From NCBI GenBank assembly GCA_021811005.1, contig JAJZPY010000001.1, positions 1 to 44,423 on the forward strand: 44,423 nucleotides of DNA, written 5' to 3'. This DNA is from Pseudomonadota bacterium. Its GTDB lineage: Bacteria > Pseudomonadota > Gammaproteobacteria > Burkholderiales > Ferrovaceae. Below are positions 1 to 7,982 of the stretch, in pieces. Position 1 is the stretch's first letter, and each line of letters opens with the position of its first letter. Made by a program: the position numbers and the translations under genes. Below the pieces are notes generated by a model, which saw nothing but the letters and a program-made list of their open reading frames with translations, did not search any database and was not told the origin of the DNA.

Positions 1-34
1 CAACAACGGGAAAAAGAACAGAGAGTGGAACACC

Positions 35-1471
35 ATGGGTAAGATCACCGGCTTCATGGAAATCGAAAGGCAGGAACCCCAGTCCCAGCCTCCGGCCGAG
101 CGCATCCGCTCCTATCATGAATTCACGCTCCCCCTGAGCGAGGCGGAAGTGAGCCGCCAGGGCGCGCGCTGCATGGATTGCGGCATTCCCTTTTGCCAGA
201 CGGGCTGTCCAGTCAACAACATTATTCCGGACTGGAACGACCTGGTTTACCGCGGTTACTGGAAAGACGCCCTGGACTCGCTTCACTCCACCAACAATTT
301 CCCGGAATTCACCGGCCGCATTTGCCCGGCCCCCTGTGAGGCCGCCTGTGTCCTGAACATCAACAACGATGCAGTGACCATCAAGAATATCGAACACACC
401 ATCATCGACAAGGGGTGGGAGGAAGGCTGGGTTGTTCCGCAAATCGCACCGGTCAAAACCGGCAAGCGTGTGGCCGTCGTGGGTTCCGGCCCTTCCGGCC
501 TGGCAGCGGCACAGCAGCTGGCGCGCGCCGGTCACGCCGTGGTGGTCTTTGAAAAGAATGACCGGATCGGCGGACTGCTGCGCTACGGCATTCCGGATTT
601 CAAGATGGAAAAGCACCTCATCGATCGTCGCGTGCAGCAAATGCAGGCCGAAGGCGTGGAATTCCGGACCGGACAACACGTGGGCGGCACGCTGCCGGCC
701 CAGGCGCTGCTTGCCGAATTTGACGCGCTGGTCCTGACCGGCGGCTCCGAACATCCGCGCGATCTCACGGTTCCCGGGCGCGAGCTGGCAGGCGTTCACT
801 TCGCCATGTCGTTCCTGCCCCAGCAAAACCGCCGCAATGCGGGCGATGACGTGCCCAACCAGATCACGGCCACCGGCAAGCACGTGGTGGTCATCGGCGG
901 CGGGGATACAGGCTCGGACTGCGTGGGCACGTCCATCCGCCAGGGAGCGGCATCCGTCACCCAGTTCGAATTGATGCCGCGCCCGCCGGAAAAGGAAAAC
1001 AAGCCTCTGGTGTGGCCCAACTACCCCATGAAGCTGCGCACCTCCTCCTCCCAGGAAGAAGGCTGCAACCGCGACTGGAGCGTGGCCACCAAGGCATTCA
1101 AGGGCTCTGATGGCCGCGTGGAAAACCTTTCGGCCATCCGCCTGGAATGGAAAAAGGGCGCCGATGGACAGATGACCATGGCGGAAATCCCGGGCTCCGA
1201 ATTTGAAATCAAGGCAGATCTGGTGCTGCTCGCCATGGGATACCTGCATCCGGTGCATGCCGGCCTGCTGGAACAACTGGGCGTTGCCTTCGACAGCCGC
1301 GGCAATGTGCAGGCCAACACGGATCAGTACCAGACTTCGGTACCGAAAGTTTTTGCCGCGGGCGACATGCGACGCGGTCAATCCCTGGTGGTCTGGGCCA
1401 TCCGCGAAGGCCGCCAGGCGGCGCGTGCCGTGGATGAGTTCCTGATGGGCCACTCGAACCTGCCGCGTTAA
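35..1471 (+). CDS. gltD: Glutamate synthase (NADPH) small subunit
   Basis: This is the beta subunit of glutamate synthase, which takes electrons from NADPH through FAD and Fe-S clusters to the large subunit GltB for making glutamate from glutamine and 2-oxoglutarate. The 478-residue length is normal for the family. N-terminal cysteines for Fe-S clusters are seen at 46, 49, 54 and 58 and again at 97, 101 and 105. An FAD-binding GxGxxG lies at about 150-155 (VVGSGPSG) and a second dinucleotide fold for NADPH at about 289-294 (VIGGGDTG). The gene begins 34 bp into the window, so gltB would be expected just upstream but is not visible. A GAGAGTGG stretch serves as ribosome binding site. The gap to hemE is 9 bp, suggesting co-transcription. 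Related oxidoreductases share the fold, but the full-length match to GltD is clear. Confidence 0.95.
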   Translation: MGKITGFMEIERQEPQSQPPAERIRSYHEFTLPLSEAEVSRQGARCMDCGIPFCQTGCPVNNIIPDWNDLVYRGYWKDALDSLHSTNNFPEFTGRICPAPCEAACVLNINNDAVTIKNIEHTIIDKGWEEGWVVPQIAPVKTGKRVAVVGSGPSGLAAAQQLARAGHAVVVFEKNDRIGGLLRYGIPDFKMEKHLIDRRVQQMQAEGVEFRTGQHVGGTLPAQALLAEFDALVLTGGSEHPRDLTVPGRELAGVHFAMSFLPQQNRRNAGDDVPNQITATGKHVVVIGGGDTGSDCVGTSIRQGAASVTQFELMPRPPEKENKPLVWPNYPMKLRTSSSQEEGCNRDWSVATKAFKGSDGRVENLSAIRLEWKKGADGQMTMAEIPGSEFEIKADLVLLAMGYLHPVHAGLLEQLGVAFDSRGNVQANTDQYQTSVPKVFAAGDMRRGQSLVVWAIREGRQAARAVDEFLMGHSNLPR

Positions 1472-1480
1472 GGCCTGACG

Positions 1481-2536
1481 ATGCTCCAGAACGACACTTT
1501 CCTGAAGGCCCTGCTGCGCCAGCCCACGCCTTATACCCCGCTCTGGATCATGCGCCAGGCCGGGCGTTATCTGCCCGAATACAACGCCACGCGTGCCCGC
1601 GCCGGCAGCTTTCTGGACCTGTGCAAAAATCCGGACCTGGCGACCGAAGTCACCCTGCAGCCGCTGGCCCGCTACCCGCTTGACGCCGCCATACTCTTTT
1701 CCGACATCCTGACGATCCCGGATGCCATGGGCCTGGGACTCTATTTCTCGGATGGGGAAGGTCCCAAGCTGGAACGGCCGCTGCGCGACGAATGGGAAGT
1801 TCGCAACCTGTCGGCCCCGGACCCCACCGTCCATCTGCGCTATGTGCTGGACGCCGTGGCCCAGATCCGGCAAGCCCTGTCCGGCTCGGTGCCGCTCATC
1901 GGTTTTTCCGGCAGTCCCTTCACGCTGGCGTGCTACATGGTTGAAGGGGGCGGATCAGACGACTTCCGGCACATCAAAGGCATGCTCTACCGTCGCCCGG
2001 ATCTGCTCCACCGCATTCTCGAAGTGACCACCGAAGCGGTCATTCTCTACCTCAATGCCCAGATCGAAGCGGGCGCCCAGGCCGTCATGGTGTTCGACAC
2101 CTGGGGGGGGACCCTGTCGTCGGCAGCCTACCAGGAATTTTCGCTGGCTTACCTGTCCCGCATCGCAGCCGCACTCACGCGTCATGCGGAAGGCCGGCGC
2201 GTTCCCAGCATCGTCTTTACCAAAGGCGGCAGCCTGTGGCTGGAATCCATCGCCAACGCCGGATTCGATGCCGTCGGACTGGACTGGACCATCGACATCG
2301 GACAAGCCCGGCACCGGGTTGGGGATCGCGTGGCGTTGCAGGGCAACATGGATCCTGCCGTCCTGTTTGGGACACCCGATGCGATTCGTCGCGAGGTAGC
2401 CCAGGTACTGGACAGTTTTGGACCGGGCGCCGGACACGTGTTTAACCTGGGTCATGGCATTTCCCGCTTTACCGATCCGGAAAACGTGGCCGTCCTGGTT
2501 GATGCGGTCCATTCACTCAGCCGCAATTCCCGTTGA
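1481..2536 (+). CDS. hemE: Uroporphyrinogen decarboxylase
   Basis: HemE removes four carboxyl groups from uroporphyrinogen III to give coproporphyrinogen III in cytoplasmic heme synthesis. The 351-residue protein has the family signature near the N terminus (PLWIMRQAGRYLPEY), the catalytic aspartate region (AAILFSDILT) and the conserved FDTWGG segment. Length is typical (about 350). The start ATG lies 9 bp after the gltD stop, with AAGG upstream. The FDTWGG codons contain a run of eight G (2103-2110), an unusual mononucleotide tract in an essential gene. The reading frame is intact. The hemE-priA order is common in Betaproteobacteria. Confidence 0.96.
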   Translation: MLQNDTFLKALLRQPTPYTPLWIMRQAGRYLPEYNATRARAGSFLDLCKNPDLATEVTLQPLARYPLDAAILFSDILTIPDAMGLGLYFSDGEGPKLERPLRDEWEVRNLSAPDPTVHLRYVLDAVAQIRQALSGSVPLIGFSGSPFTLACYMVEGGGSDDFRHIKGMLYRRPDLLHRILEVTTEAVILYLNAQIEAGAQAVMVFDTWGGTLSSAAYQEFSLAYLSRIAAALTRHAEGRRVPSIVFTKGGSLWLESIANAGFDAVGLDWTIDIGQARHRVGDRVALQGNMDPAVLFGTPDAIRREVAQVLDSFGPGAGHVFNLGHGISRFTDPENVAVLVDAVHSLSRNSR

Positions 2537-2570
2537 CAAACAGATAATTTGCTGCATTCAGTGATTGTGC

Positions 2571-2579
2571 TTATGCACA
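2571..2579 (+). promoter_or_regulatory. DnaA box, perfect consensus, hemE-priA gap
   Basis: TTATGCACA matches the DnaA box TTATNCACA at every position. It forms the loop and right arm of an inverted repeat (ATTGTGC at 2564-2570, GCACAAT at 2575-2581). It sits just upstream of a good sigma-70-type promoter. A single 9-mer could occur by chance, but a second perfect box lies 175 bp downstream in the same gap. Confidence 0.5.
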
Positions 2580-2580
2580 A

Positions 2581-2609
2581 TTGTCATCGTTTGGTCACAA
2601 ACGTATAAG
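2581..2609 (+). promoter_or_regulatory. Predicted sigma-70-type promoter for priA
   Basis: TTGTCA (2581-2586) and TATAAG (2604-2609) are separated by 17 bp. Each hexamer differs from consensus at one position. Transcription would begin near 2616 and give a priA leader of about 190 nt that contains the downstream DnaA boxes and the hairpin. The gap is clearly AT-richer than the flanking genes. Confidence 0.5.
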
Positions 2610-2733
2610 AATCAAGCTCTTCTGAGTGGCGCAAGCATAGTTCATTGTTTTTTATGGATTATTTTACAGCTTGCTGCCGGTCTTCCCTCAGCCTGCGCCA
2701 AAAGAAGGCCCGCATTTGGGGCCACGACGGGAG

Positions 2734-2754
2734 TTATGAACAGACTTATCCACA
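2734..2754 (+). promoter_or_regulatory. Paired DnaA boxes (one perfect, one near-match) before priA
   Basis: TTATCCACA at 2746-2754 is a perfect DnaA box. TTATGAACA at 2734-2742, twelve bases upstream in the same orientation, has one mismatch to TTATNCACA. Direct spacing of about one helical turn suits cooperative DnaA binding. An AT-rich stretch (about 2639-2672) lies upstream. I read this as a DnaA-binding region that could control priA or titrate DnaA. An origin function is less likely, given gene orientation. Confidence 0.5.
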
Positions 2755-2771
2755 GCCTTGCAGCATCAGGA

Positions 2772-2794
2772 TTTCAGGGCAAAAACCCCTGAAA
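2772..2794 (+). promoter_or_regulatory. Perfect 8-bp inverted repeat in the priA leader
   Basis: TTTCAGGG (2772-2779) and CCCTGAAA (2787-2794) are perfectly complementary with a 7-nt loop. The right arm ends 11 nt before the priA ATG at 2806, so the RNA hairpin would occupy the ribosome-binding region. There is no T-tract, so it is not a standard terminator. Confidence 0.45.
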
Positions 2795-2805
2795 ACCCGC
2801 GCCCC

Positions 2806-4785
2806 ATGCCGATAGTTCAGGTGGCTTTCGATCTCCCGCTGGATCGGCTGTTCGACTACCTTGCTCCTGATGCAACGAATGCCGACACGGGGCGGCGCAT
2901 CCTGGCGCCGTTCGGCCCAGGCCAGAAAGTGGGCGTGATTCTCGCCGTCAGCAACGAAAGCCAATGGCCGGAACAACAATTGCGCCCGGTGACCGCCATT
3001 TGGCGCGATACGCCACCGTTTTCTCCCGACGACCTGAAACTGTTGCGCTTCTGCAGCACCTATTACCACCATCCGCTGGGGGCGGTCCTGCTCAATGCCC
3101 TGCCGCCCGGGCTTCGCCGGATCAAGGGCTGGTCTCCGCCCCGTCGGCGCCGGAAGGCTGATCTCGTGCAACCCGCCGTTGCACCTGTGCTGACCGGAGA
3201 ACAGGACGCTGCGGTTCGTTCCGTGTTGTCCGGGAACGGCACATTTCAGCCTGTTCTGCTGCACGGGGTCACGGGCAGCGGCAAGACGGAGATCTACCTC
3301 CGTCTGATTGAACAACAGGTCGCACAGGGCCGCCAGATCCTGGTTCTGACCCCCGAAATCAGCCTGACACCGCAACTGGAGCAGCGCTTTCGCGAACGGC
3401 TGCCGGGCATTGCCCTGGTGAGCATGCACAGCGGCCTGGGAGAAAAGGAAAGGGCGGCACGATGGCTTGAAGCCCAAAGCGGCGAGGCCGCGGTGGTACT
3501 GGGCACGCGTTCGGCCATTTTCTGCCCGATGCCTCGGCTGGGATTGATCGTGGTGGATGAAGAACACGACAGTTCTTACAAGCAGCAGGAAGGGCTGCGC
3601 TATTCCGCCCGCGATCTGGCTTTGGTCCGGGCCCAGCAATTGCAAATTCCCGTCATTCTCGGATCAGCCACCCCTGCCCTTGAGACTTGGTGGAATGCCC
3701 AGGCGGGCCGCTACCGCCTGCTCAGTCTTTCGGCCCGCGCCATTCCTGGCGCACGGCTGCCTGCCATCCGGCTGATCGAAACACCTGCAGCCCGCGCCCA
3801 GGACATCGCGCCGGTGGTACTGGAAGCCATCGGCTACCGCATGGCTCGCAACGAACAAAGCCTGATTTTCGTCAACCGGCGCGGCTATGCCCCTGTTTTG
3901 TTTTGCCCGCAGTGCCACTGGATCAGTGGTTGCAGCCGTTGTACGGCCAAGATGGTCGTTCACCTGCGCTCGCACGAATTGCGCTGCCACCATTGCGGCC
4001 TGAAACGCCCCATCCCGAAACACTGTCCGGATTGCGGCAACACCCATCTCGACACCCTGGGTTCCGGCACCCAGAAAATCGAAGCAAGGCTGCGCAGTCA
4101 CTTCCCGTCGGCACGCATTTTGAGACTGGACAGCGACTCCCTGACCCGTCGCGATGCCTGGGAAGAAACCTTGCGCACCATTCACGCAGGTGAAGTGGAT
4201 ATCCTGGTGGGCACCCAGTTGCTGGTCAAAGGGCACGATTTTCCCAAGATCACCCTGGTGGCGGCACTGGGAGCGGACCAGGCGCTCTACAGCAGTGACT
4301 TTCGCAGCAGCGAGCGACTTTTTGCCCAACTGGTCCAAGTGGCAGGGCGCGCCGGCCGGGCTGCGGACCGGGGCGAGGTCCTGATTCAGACAGCCTTTCC
4401 TGGCCACCCCTTGTTCCAGGCCCTGCTGGCCCACGACTACCCCGGTTTCGCCCAGCGTGAACTGGACGAGCGCCGCCTCACCGGGTTTCCTCCATTCGCC
4501 TACCAGGCACTGCTGCGCGCTGCTTCCGAAAACCCCGATGCCCTGGAAAAATTCATGAAGGATGCAGCCGCGGCCGCTCCGGCGCTGTCCTCCGGCATGG
4601 AAATTTACGACCCGGTTCCGCCACCGCTCGCCAAAATTGCCGGAAAGGCCCGCCTGCAATTGCTCGTGCAGGCCGGCCATCGCACACGGCTGCAGGAATT
4701 TTTGACCGCTTGGGAAACACCGCTGCAAGCCCTGGCACCACGCTCCGTGCAGTGGTCCCTGGACGTGGACCCGACAGAGCTATGA
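2806..4785 (+). CDS. priA: Primosomal protein N' (PriA helicase), short form
   Basis: PriA is the 3'-5' superfamily 2 helicase that reloads the replicative helicase at stalled forks. I chose the ATG at 2806 because MPIVQVAFDLPLDRLFDYL aligns with the family N terminus; an in-frame ATG at 2758 would add 16 unrelated residues. With this start the protein is 659 residues. The 3'-DNA-binding domain covers about 1-105, Walker A is GVTGSGKT (154-161), the DEEH box is at 251-254, and eight zinc cysteines lie between 367 and 410 in four CxxC pairs. Against E. coli PriA (about 730 residues) the winged-helix segment between the DNA-binding domain and helicase core is missing; only a short Arg-rich linker (about 103-125) remains. 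No frameshift is visible. It ends LDVDPTEL, as in the family. Confidence 0.95.
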   Translation: MPIVQVAFDLPLDRLFDYLAPDATNADTGRRILAPFGPGQKVGVILAVSNESQWPEQQLRPVTAIWRDTPPFSPDDLKLLRFCSTYYHHPLGAVLLNALPPGLRRIKGWSPPRRRRKADLVQPAVAPVLTGEQDAAVRSVLSGNGTFQPVLLHGVTGSGKTEIYLRLIEQQVAQGRQILVLTPEISLTPQLEQRFRERLPGIALVSMHSGLGEKERAARWLEAQSGEAAVVLGTRSAIFCPMPRLGLIVVDEEHDSSYKQQEGLRYSARDLALVRAQQLQIPVILGSATPALETWWNAQAGRYRLLSLSARAIPGARLPAIRLIETPAARAQDIAPVVLEAIGYRMARNEQSLIFVNRRGYAPVLFCPQCHWISGCSRCTAKMVVHLRSHELRCHHCGLKRPIPKHCPDCGNTHLDTLGSGTQKIEARLRSHFPSARILRLDSDSLTRRDAWEETLRTIHAGEVDILVGTQLLVKGHDFPKITLVAALGADQALYSSDFRSSERLFAQLVQVAGRAGRAADRGEVLIQTAFPGHPLFQALLAHDYPGFAQRELDERRLTGFPPFAYQALLRAASENPDALEKFMKDAAAAAPALSSGMEIYDPVPPPLAKIAGKARLQLLVQAGHRTRLQEFLTAWETPLQALAPRSVQWSLDVDPTEL

Positions 4786-4803
4786 GGGTTGCAGCCGGGC
4801 CAT

Positions 4804-4809
4804 TATAAT
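4804..4809 (+). promoter_or_regulatory. Perfect -10 hexamer before argS
   Basis: TATAAT overlaps the first candidate ATG of argS (4808). No good -35 lies at the right distance. If used, transcription would start near 4816 and exclude the ATG at 4808, favouring the ATG at 4832. Confidence 0.3.
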
Positions 4810-4831
4810 GTCGGATTCGAACCGAGATCCC

Positions 4832-6607
4832 ATGAGCGAATCACAGACCCTGTCGTTGTCCGACCGCATCCTGGCGCTGTTCCACGCCGCCGTGCGGACC
4901 GTGGCTCCCGATGTACCCGTTTCCATCGTGCTGGAACGCCCGCGCCAGGCAGGGCATGGCGAATATGCCAGCACCCTGGCGCTGCAGCTCGCCAAATCCT
5001 TGCAACGGCCGCCGCGCGACATTGCCCAGGCGCTGGTTACGGCCCTGCCGGCTTCCACCCTTGTGGAAAAGGTGGAAATTGCGGGTCCCGGCTTCATCAA
5101 CGTGTTTCTCACGGCGGCCGCAAAACAGTCCGTGGTGTCGGAAGTGCTGCAGGCCGGCTCTCGTTGGGGCACTGTCAACGTCGGTCATGGCCGGCGGGTG
5201 CAAGTGGAATTCGTTTCAAGCAACCCGACCGGCCCCCTTCACGTGGGACATGGACGGGGCGCAGCCTTCGGCGCCTCGCTGGCCAACGTGCTGGCCAAAG
5301 CCGGCTACCACGTGCAGCGGGAGTATTACGTCAATGACGCCGGTCGGCAGATGGATATACTGGCCGTCTCCACCTGGCTGCGCTACCTCGCTGAATTCGG
5401 CTCCCGGATTCCTTTTCCCCCCAACGGGTACCAGGGCGACTACGTCGCTTCCATGGCCGGCCACCTGCGGAAGGCCACCGGGCACAAGCTGGTTCACCCC
5501 GATGAAGTCGTTCTTGCAGGAACCCCTGGCATCGCCTCCCCATTGCGGGAAGGGGACAAGGATGCCGAAGCGCAAAACGAAGCACACATGGACGCGCTGA
5601 TTGCCAATGCCAAATCCCTGTTGGGCGACGGCTACAGGACCGTGCATCAGCTGGCGCTTCATGAACAGCTGACCGATTGCCGGGAAGACCTGGAAGCATT
5701 TGGCGTCGTGTTTGACCGCTGGTTTTCCGAACAGTCGCTGTACGATGACGGATCGGTTGCCCGTGCCGTCGAGCGGCTTGCGGCCGCAGGACACCTGTAC
5801 GAGCAGGATGGTGCCCGCTGGTTCCGGTCCTCGGCGTTTGGTGACGAAAAAGACCGTGTCGTGCAACGAGAAAACGGCATCTTTACGTACTTCGCTTCCG
5901 ACATCGCCTATCACGTCAACAAATTCGAGCGCGGCTTCGACATGATCGTTGACGTGTGGGGTGCCGACCACCACGGTTACATCCCCCGCGTCAGGGCGGC
6001 CTTGACCGCGCTGGGCTACGAGGCCCGGCACCTGCAGGTCCCCCTGGTCCAGTTCGTCAGCCTGTACCGCCATGGCGAAAAGGCCCAGATGTCCACGCGC
6101 AAGGGCCAGTTCGTCACGTTGCGGGAACTGCGCACAGAAGTGGGCTCTGATGCCGCCCGTTTCTTCTATGTGCTGCGAAAATCAGACCAGCATCTCGATT
6201 TCGATCTGGATCTGGCCAAGTCCGAAAGCAATGACAATCCGGTGTACTACGTCCAGTACGCCCACGCCCGCATTCACAGCGTCCTGCAGAAGTGGGGCGG
6301 AAACCCGGCCTTGTTGGCCGGCGTGCCGCTGGATGCGCTCGGGAGCCCGCAGGAGTTCAGCCTCATGCAATGGCTTCGGGCCTATCCGGAAGTCATCGAG
6401 TCGGCAGCGCACGACCACGCACCGCACCTGCTGGCTTTCTATCTCAAAGACCTGGCTGCCGCGCTGCACAGCTACTACAACGCCGCCCAGTTCCTGGTGC
6501 CTGAGGAATCGCTCAAGCTGGCCCGTCTGGCCTTGATCGGCGCGGTCGCGACCACCCTGCGCGACGGCCTGCAACTGCTGGGGGTGCGCGCCCCCGAATC
6601 CATGTAG
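4832..6607 (+). CDS. argS: Arginyl-tRNA synthetase
   Basis: ArgRS is the class I enzyme that charges tRNA-Arg in the cytoplasm. The HIGH-type motif is seen as HVGHGR inside NPTGPLHVGHGRGAA. The KMSKS position is degenerate (QMSTRKGQF), as in most bacterial ArgRS. The C-terminal DALR anticodon-binding domain follows YYVQYAHARIHSV. I prefer the ATG at 4832 (591 residues) because a TATAAT hexamer overlaps the alternative ATG at 4808 (599 residues); neither has a strong Shine-Dalgarno sequence. The gene follows priA after a short gap and precedes the SPOR gene by 10 bp, an arrangement common in Betaproteobacteria. Confidence 0.95.
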   Translation: MSESQTLSLSDRILALFHAAVRTVAPDVPVSIVLERPRQAGHGEYASTLALQLAKSLQRPPRDIAQALVTALPASTLVEKVEIAGPGFINVFLTAAAKQSVVSEVLQAGSRWGTVNVGHGRRVQVEFVSSNPTGPLHVGHGRGAAFGASLANVLAKAGYHVQREYYVNDAGRQMDILAVSTWLRYLAEFGSRIPFPPNGYQGDYVASMAGHLRKATGHKLVHPDEVVLAGTPGIASPLREGDKDAEAQNEAHMDALIANAKSLLGDGYRTVHQLALHEQLTDCREDLEAFGVVFDRWFSEQSLYDDGSVARAVERLAAAGHLYEQDGARWFRSSAFGDEKDRVVQRENGIFTYFASDIAYHVNKFERGFDMIVDVWGADHHGYIPRVRAALTALGYEARHLQVPLVQFVSLYRHGEKAQMSTRKGQFVTLRELRTEVGSDAARFFYVLRKSDQHLDFDLDLAKSESNDNPVYYVQYAHARIHSVLQKWGGNPALLAGVPLDALGSPQEFSLMQWLRAYPEVIESAAHDHAPHLLAFYLKDLAAALHSYYNAAQFLVPEESLKLARLALIGAVATTLRDGLQLLGVRAPESM

Positions 6608-6617
6608 GAGGTCGTTC

Positions 6618-7304
6618 ATGGCGCAGCGAGAGGCTGGACAACAAGGCAGGAAATCGTCTTCACGGGAACACCCCTTTCTCAGGGGCCTGCTGATCGGGCT
6701 GGTGTTGGGTGTCAGTCTTTCTGCAGGGGTGGCCCTGTACGTGACCCACATGCCCAGCCCATTCGTTGCCCATTCGGGGCAATCCTCCACGGCCCCGGAT
6801 CATCCGCCCGCTGAAATGCCGGATATTTCCCGCCACGGGCTCATGAACCCAAGCCCGGTCACATCCGAAAGTGCCGCTCCGGTTCCTGCGGCAACTCCTG
6901 AGGCGGCGCCAACCGCGGCCCCCGTGTCGGGTGTCGCACCCGGCACACCCGGCGCCACGCTCCCCCTGCCCGCGCCCACACCCCAGGCGCCGCCCGTCAC
7001 CCCAGCGGTCAAGGCACCGGAACCCGCCACCCAGGCCCCCATCTCATATTTCGTCCAGACCGGGGCTTTTGGCAAGCAGGAAGAAGCCGACAACCAGCGT
7101 GCCCATCTGGCGCTTTTAGGTATCGATGCCACGGTCCTCTCACCTGAAACGGCGGACCGCCAATCGCTCTACCGCGTTCGTATCGGCCCGATGTCGACAG
7201 TCGACGAAGTCCGGACCCTGGTGGCCACACTTAAAAACAACGGCCTGTCTGCAAACATCATTAAAGTGACCTCTGTCAAAACCAAGGACACCACAGTCCA
7301 TTAA
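6618..7304 (+). CDS. SPOR-domain inner-membrane protein (FtsN-like)
   Basis: A 228-residue single-pass inner-membrane protein. It has a short basic cytoplasmic tail, one membrane helix at about 21-42, a long Pro/Ala-rich periplasmic linker (about 75-140) and a C-terminal SPOR domain (about 142-221, beginning SYFVQTGAFG). SPOR domains bind denuded peptidoglycan at the septum, so a role in cell division or envelope remodelling is likely. It has the FtsN layout, but I cannot show it is the functional FtsN. AGGAGG precedes the start. It sits between argS and dsbA, as in many Betaproteobacteria. Confidence 0.88.
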   Translation: MAQREAGQQGRKSSSREHPFLRGLLIGLVLGVSLSAGVALYVTHMPSPFVAHSGQSSTAPDHPPAEMPDISRHGLMNPSPVTSESAAPVPAATPEAAPTAAPVSGVAPGTPGATLPLPAPTPQAPPVTPAVKAPEPATQAPISYFVQTGAFGKQEEADNQRAHLALLGIDATVLSPETADRQSLYRVRIGPMSTVDEVRTLVATLKNNGLSANIIKVTSVKTKDTTVH

Positions 7305-7324
7305 TCCAAGGAGACGGAAACATC

Positions 7325-7963
7325 ATGAAATGGATAGTCGCCGCAGGCAGGACGATGATTTCTGCCGTTTTGTTGCTCTCGATTTCGTCGTTTGCTGCCG
7401 TGGTGGATCGCGATTACACCCTGGTTTCACCCCCTCAGCCGGTGGACACGCCCCACAAGGTCGAGGTGGTGGAAGTCTTTTCCTACGCCTGCCCGCACTG
7501 TGCCGCCTTGGCTCCTGTCATCGAACCCTGGGCCAGGAAACTTCCTTCCAACGTGGTGTACAAGCGCATTCCCGTCAGTTTCGGCCGTTCCCAGTGGACC
7601 GTACTGGCCCGCGCCTACTACGCACTGGATGCCATGAATGAAGCGAACCGCCTGCAGGAGAAAATTTTTACGGCCATCCACACCGAACACATCAACCTTT
7701 TTTCCCAGGATGTGCTGTTCGACTGGATTGAAAAGCAGGGAGTGAACCGCCAGAAGTTCATCAGCGCGTTCAATTCCTTTGCCGTGCAAAGTGAAGTGAT
7801 GCGTGGCGACCAGAAGGCCATGGCCTATGGAGTGGATTCGGTGCCCATGCTGATCGTGGACGGAAAGTACCGCACGTCACCCAGCATGGCTGGCAGCATC
7901 AACGCCGTGTTTCCGATCCTGAACGATCTGATCCAGAAAGCGCTCAAAGACCGCAAGCCCTGA
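7325..7963 (+). CDS. dsbA: Thiol:disulfide interchange protein DsbA
   Basis: Periplasmic oxidase that introduces disulfide bonds into exported proteins. The 212-residue precursor has a signal peptide (about 1-25, hydrophobic core ISAVLLLSISSFAA). The thioredoxin-fold active site CPHC is at 56-59 and the cis-proline at about 174 (VDSVPML). Length and spacing are typical of DsbA. AAGGAGA precedes the ATG. It is the last gene of the left plus-strand block and converges on glmU with only 19 bp between stop codons. Confidence 0.94.
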   Translation: MKWIVAAGRTMISAVLLLSISSFAAVVDRDYTLVSPPQPVDTPHKVEVVEVFSYACPHCAALAPVIEPWARKLPSNVVYKRIPVSFGRSQWTVLARAYYALDAMNEANRLQEKIFTAIHTEHINLFSQDVLFDWIEKQGVNRQKFISAFNSFAVQSEVMRGDQKAMAYGVDSVPMLIVDGKYRTSPSMAGSINAVFPILNDLIQKALKDRKP

Positions 7964-7968
7964 TTTCG

Positions 7969-7982
7969 ACGGTGGCCGCCGT
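7969..7982. terminator. Possible weak terminator between dsbA and glmU
   Basis: ACGGTGGCCGCCGT can form a short hairpin of about five pairs with one G-U, followed on the plus strand by a T-rich stretch (about 7988-7994). It lies between the convergent stops of dsbA and glmU. The stem is short and the T-run interrupted, so this is tentative. Confidence 0.3.

Noticed and set aside
2571..2754. Calling the hemE-priA gap the chromosome origin
   Set aside because: Although it has the best DnaA boxes, an origin here would place the atp operon and other highly expressed minus-strand genes head-on to the fork; divergence of operons at rpmH-dnaA fits better.
2565..2792. Possible 75-residue protein in the hemE-priA gap
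   Set aside because: No ribosome binding site, no similarity recognised, and it crosses a promoter, DnaA boxes and a hairpin; the gap is better explained as regulatory.
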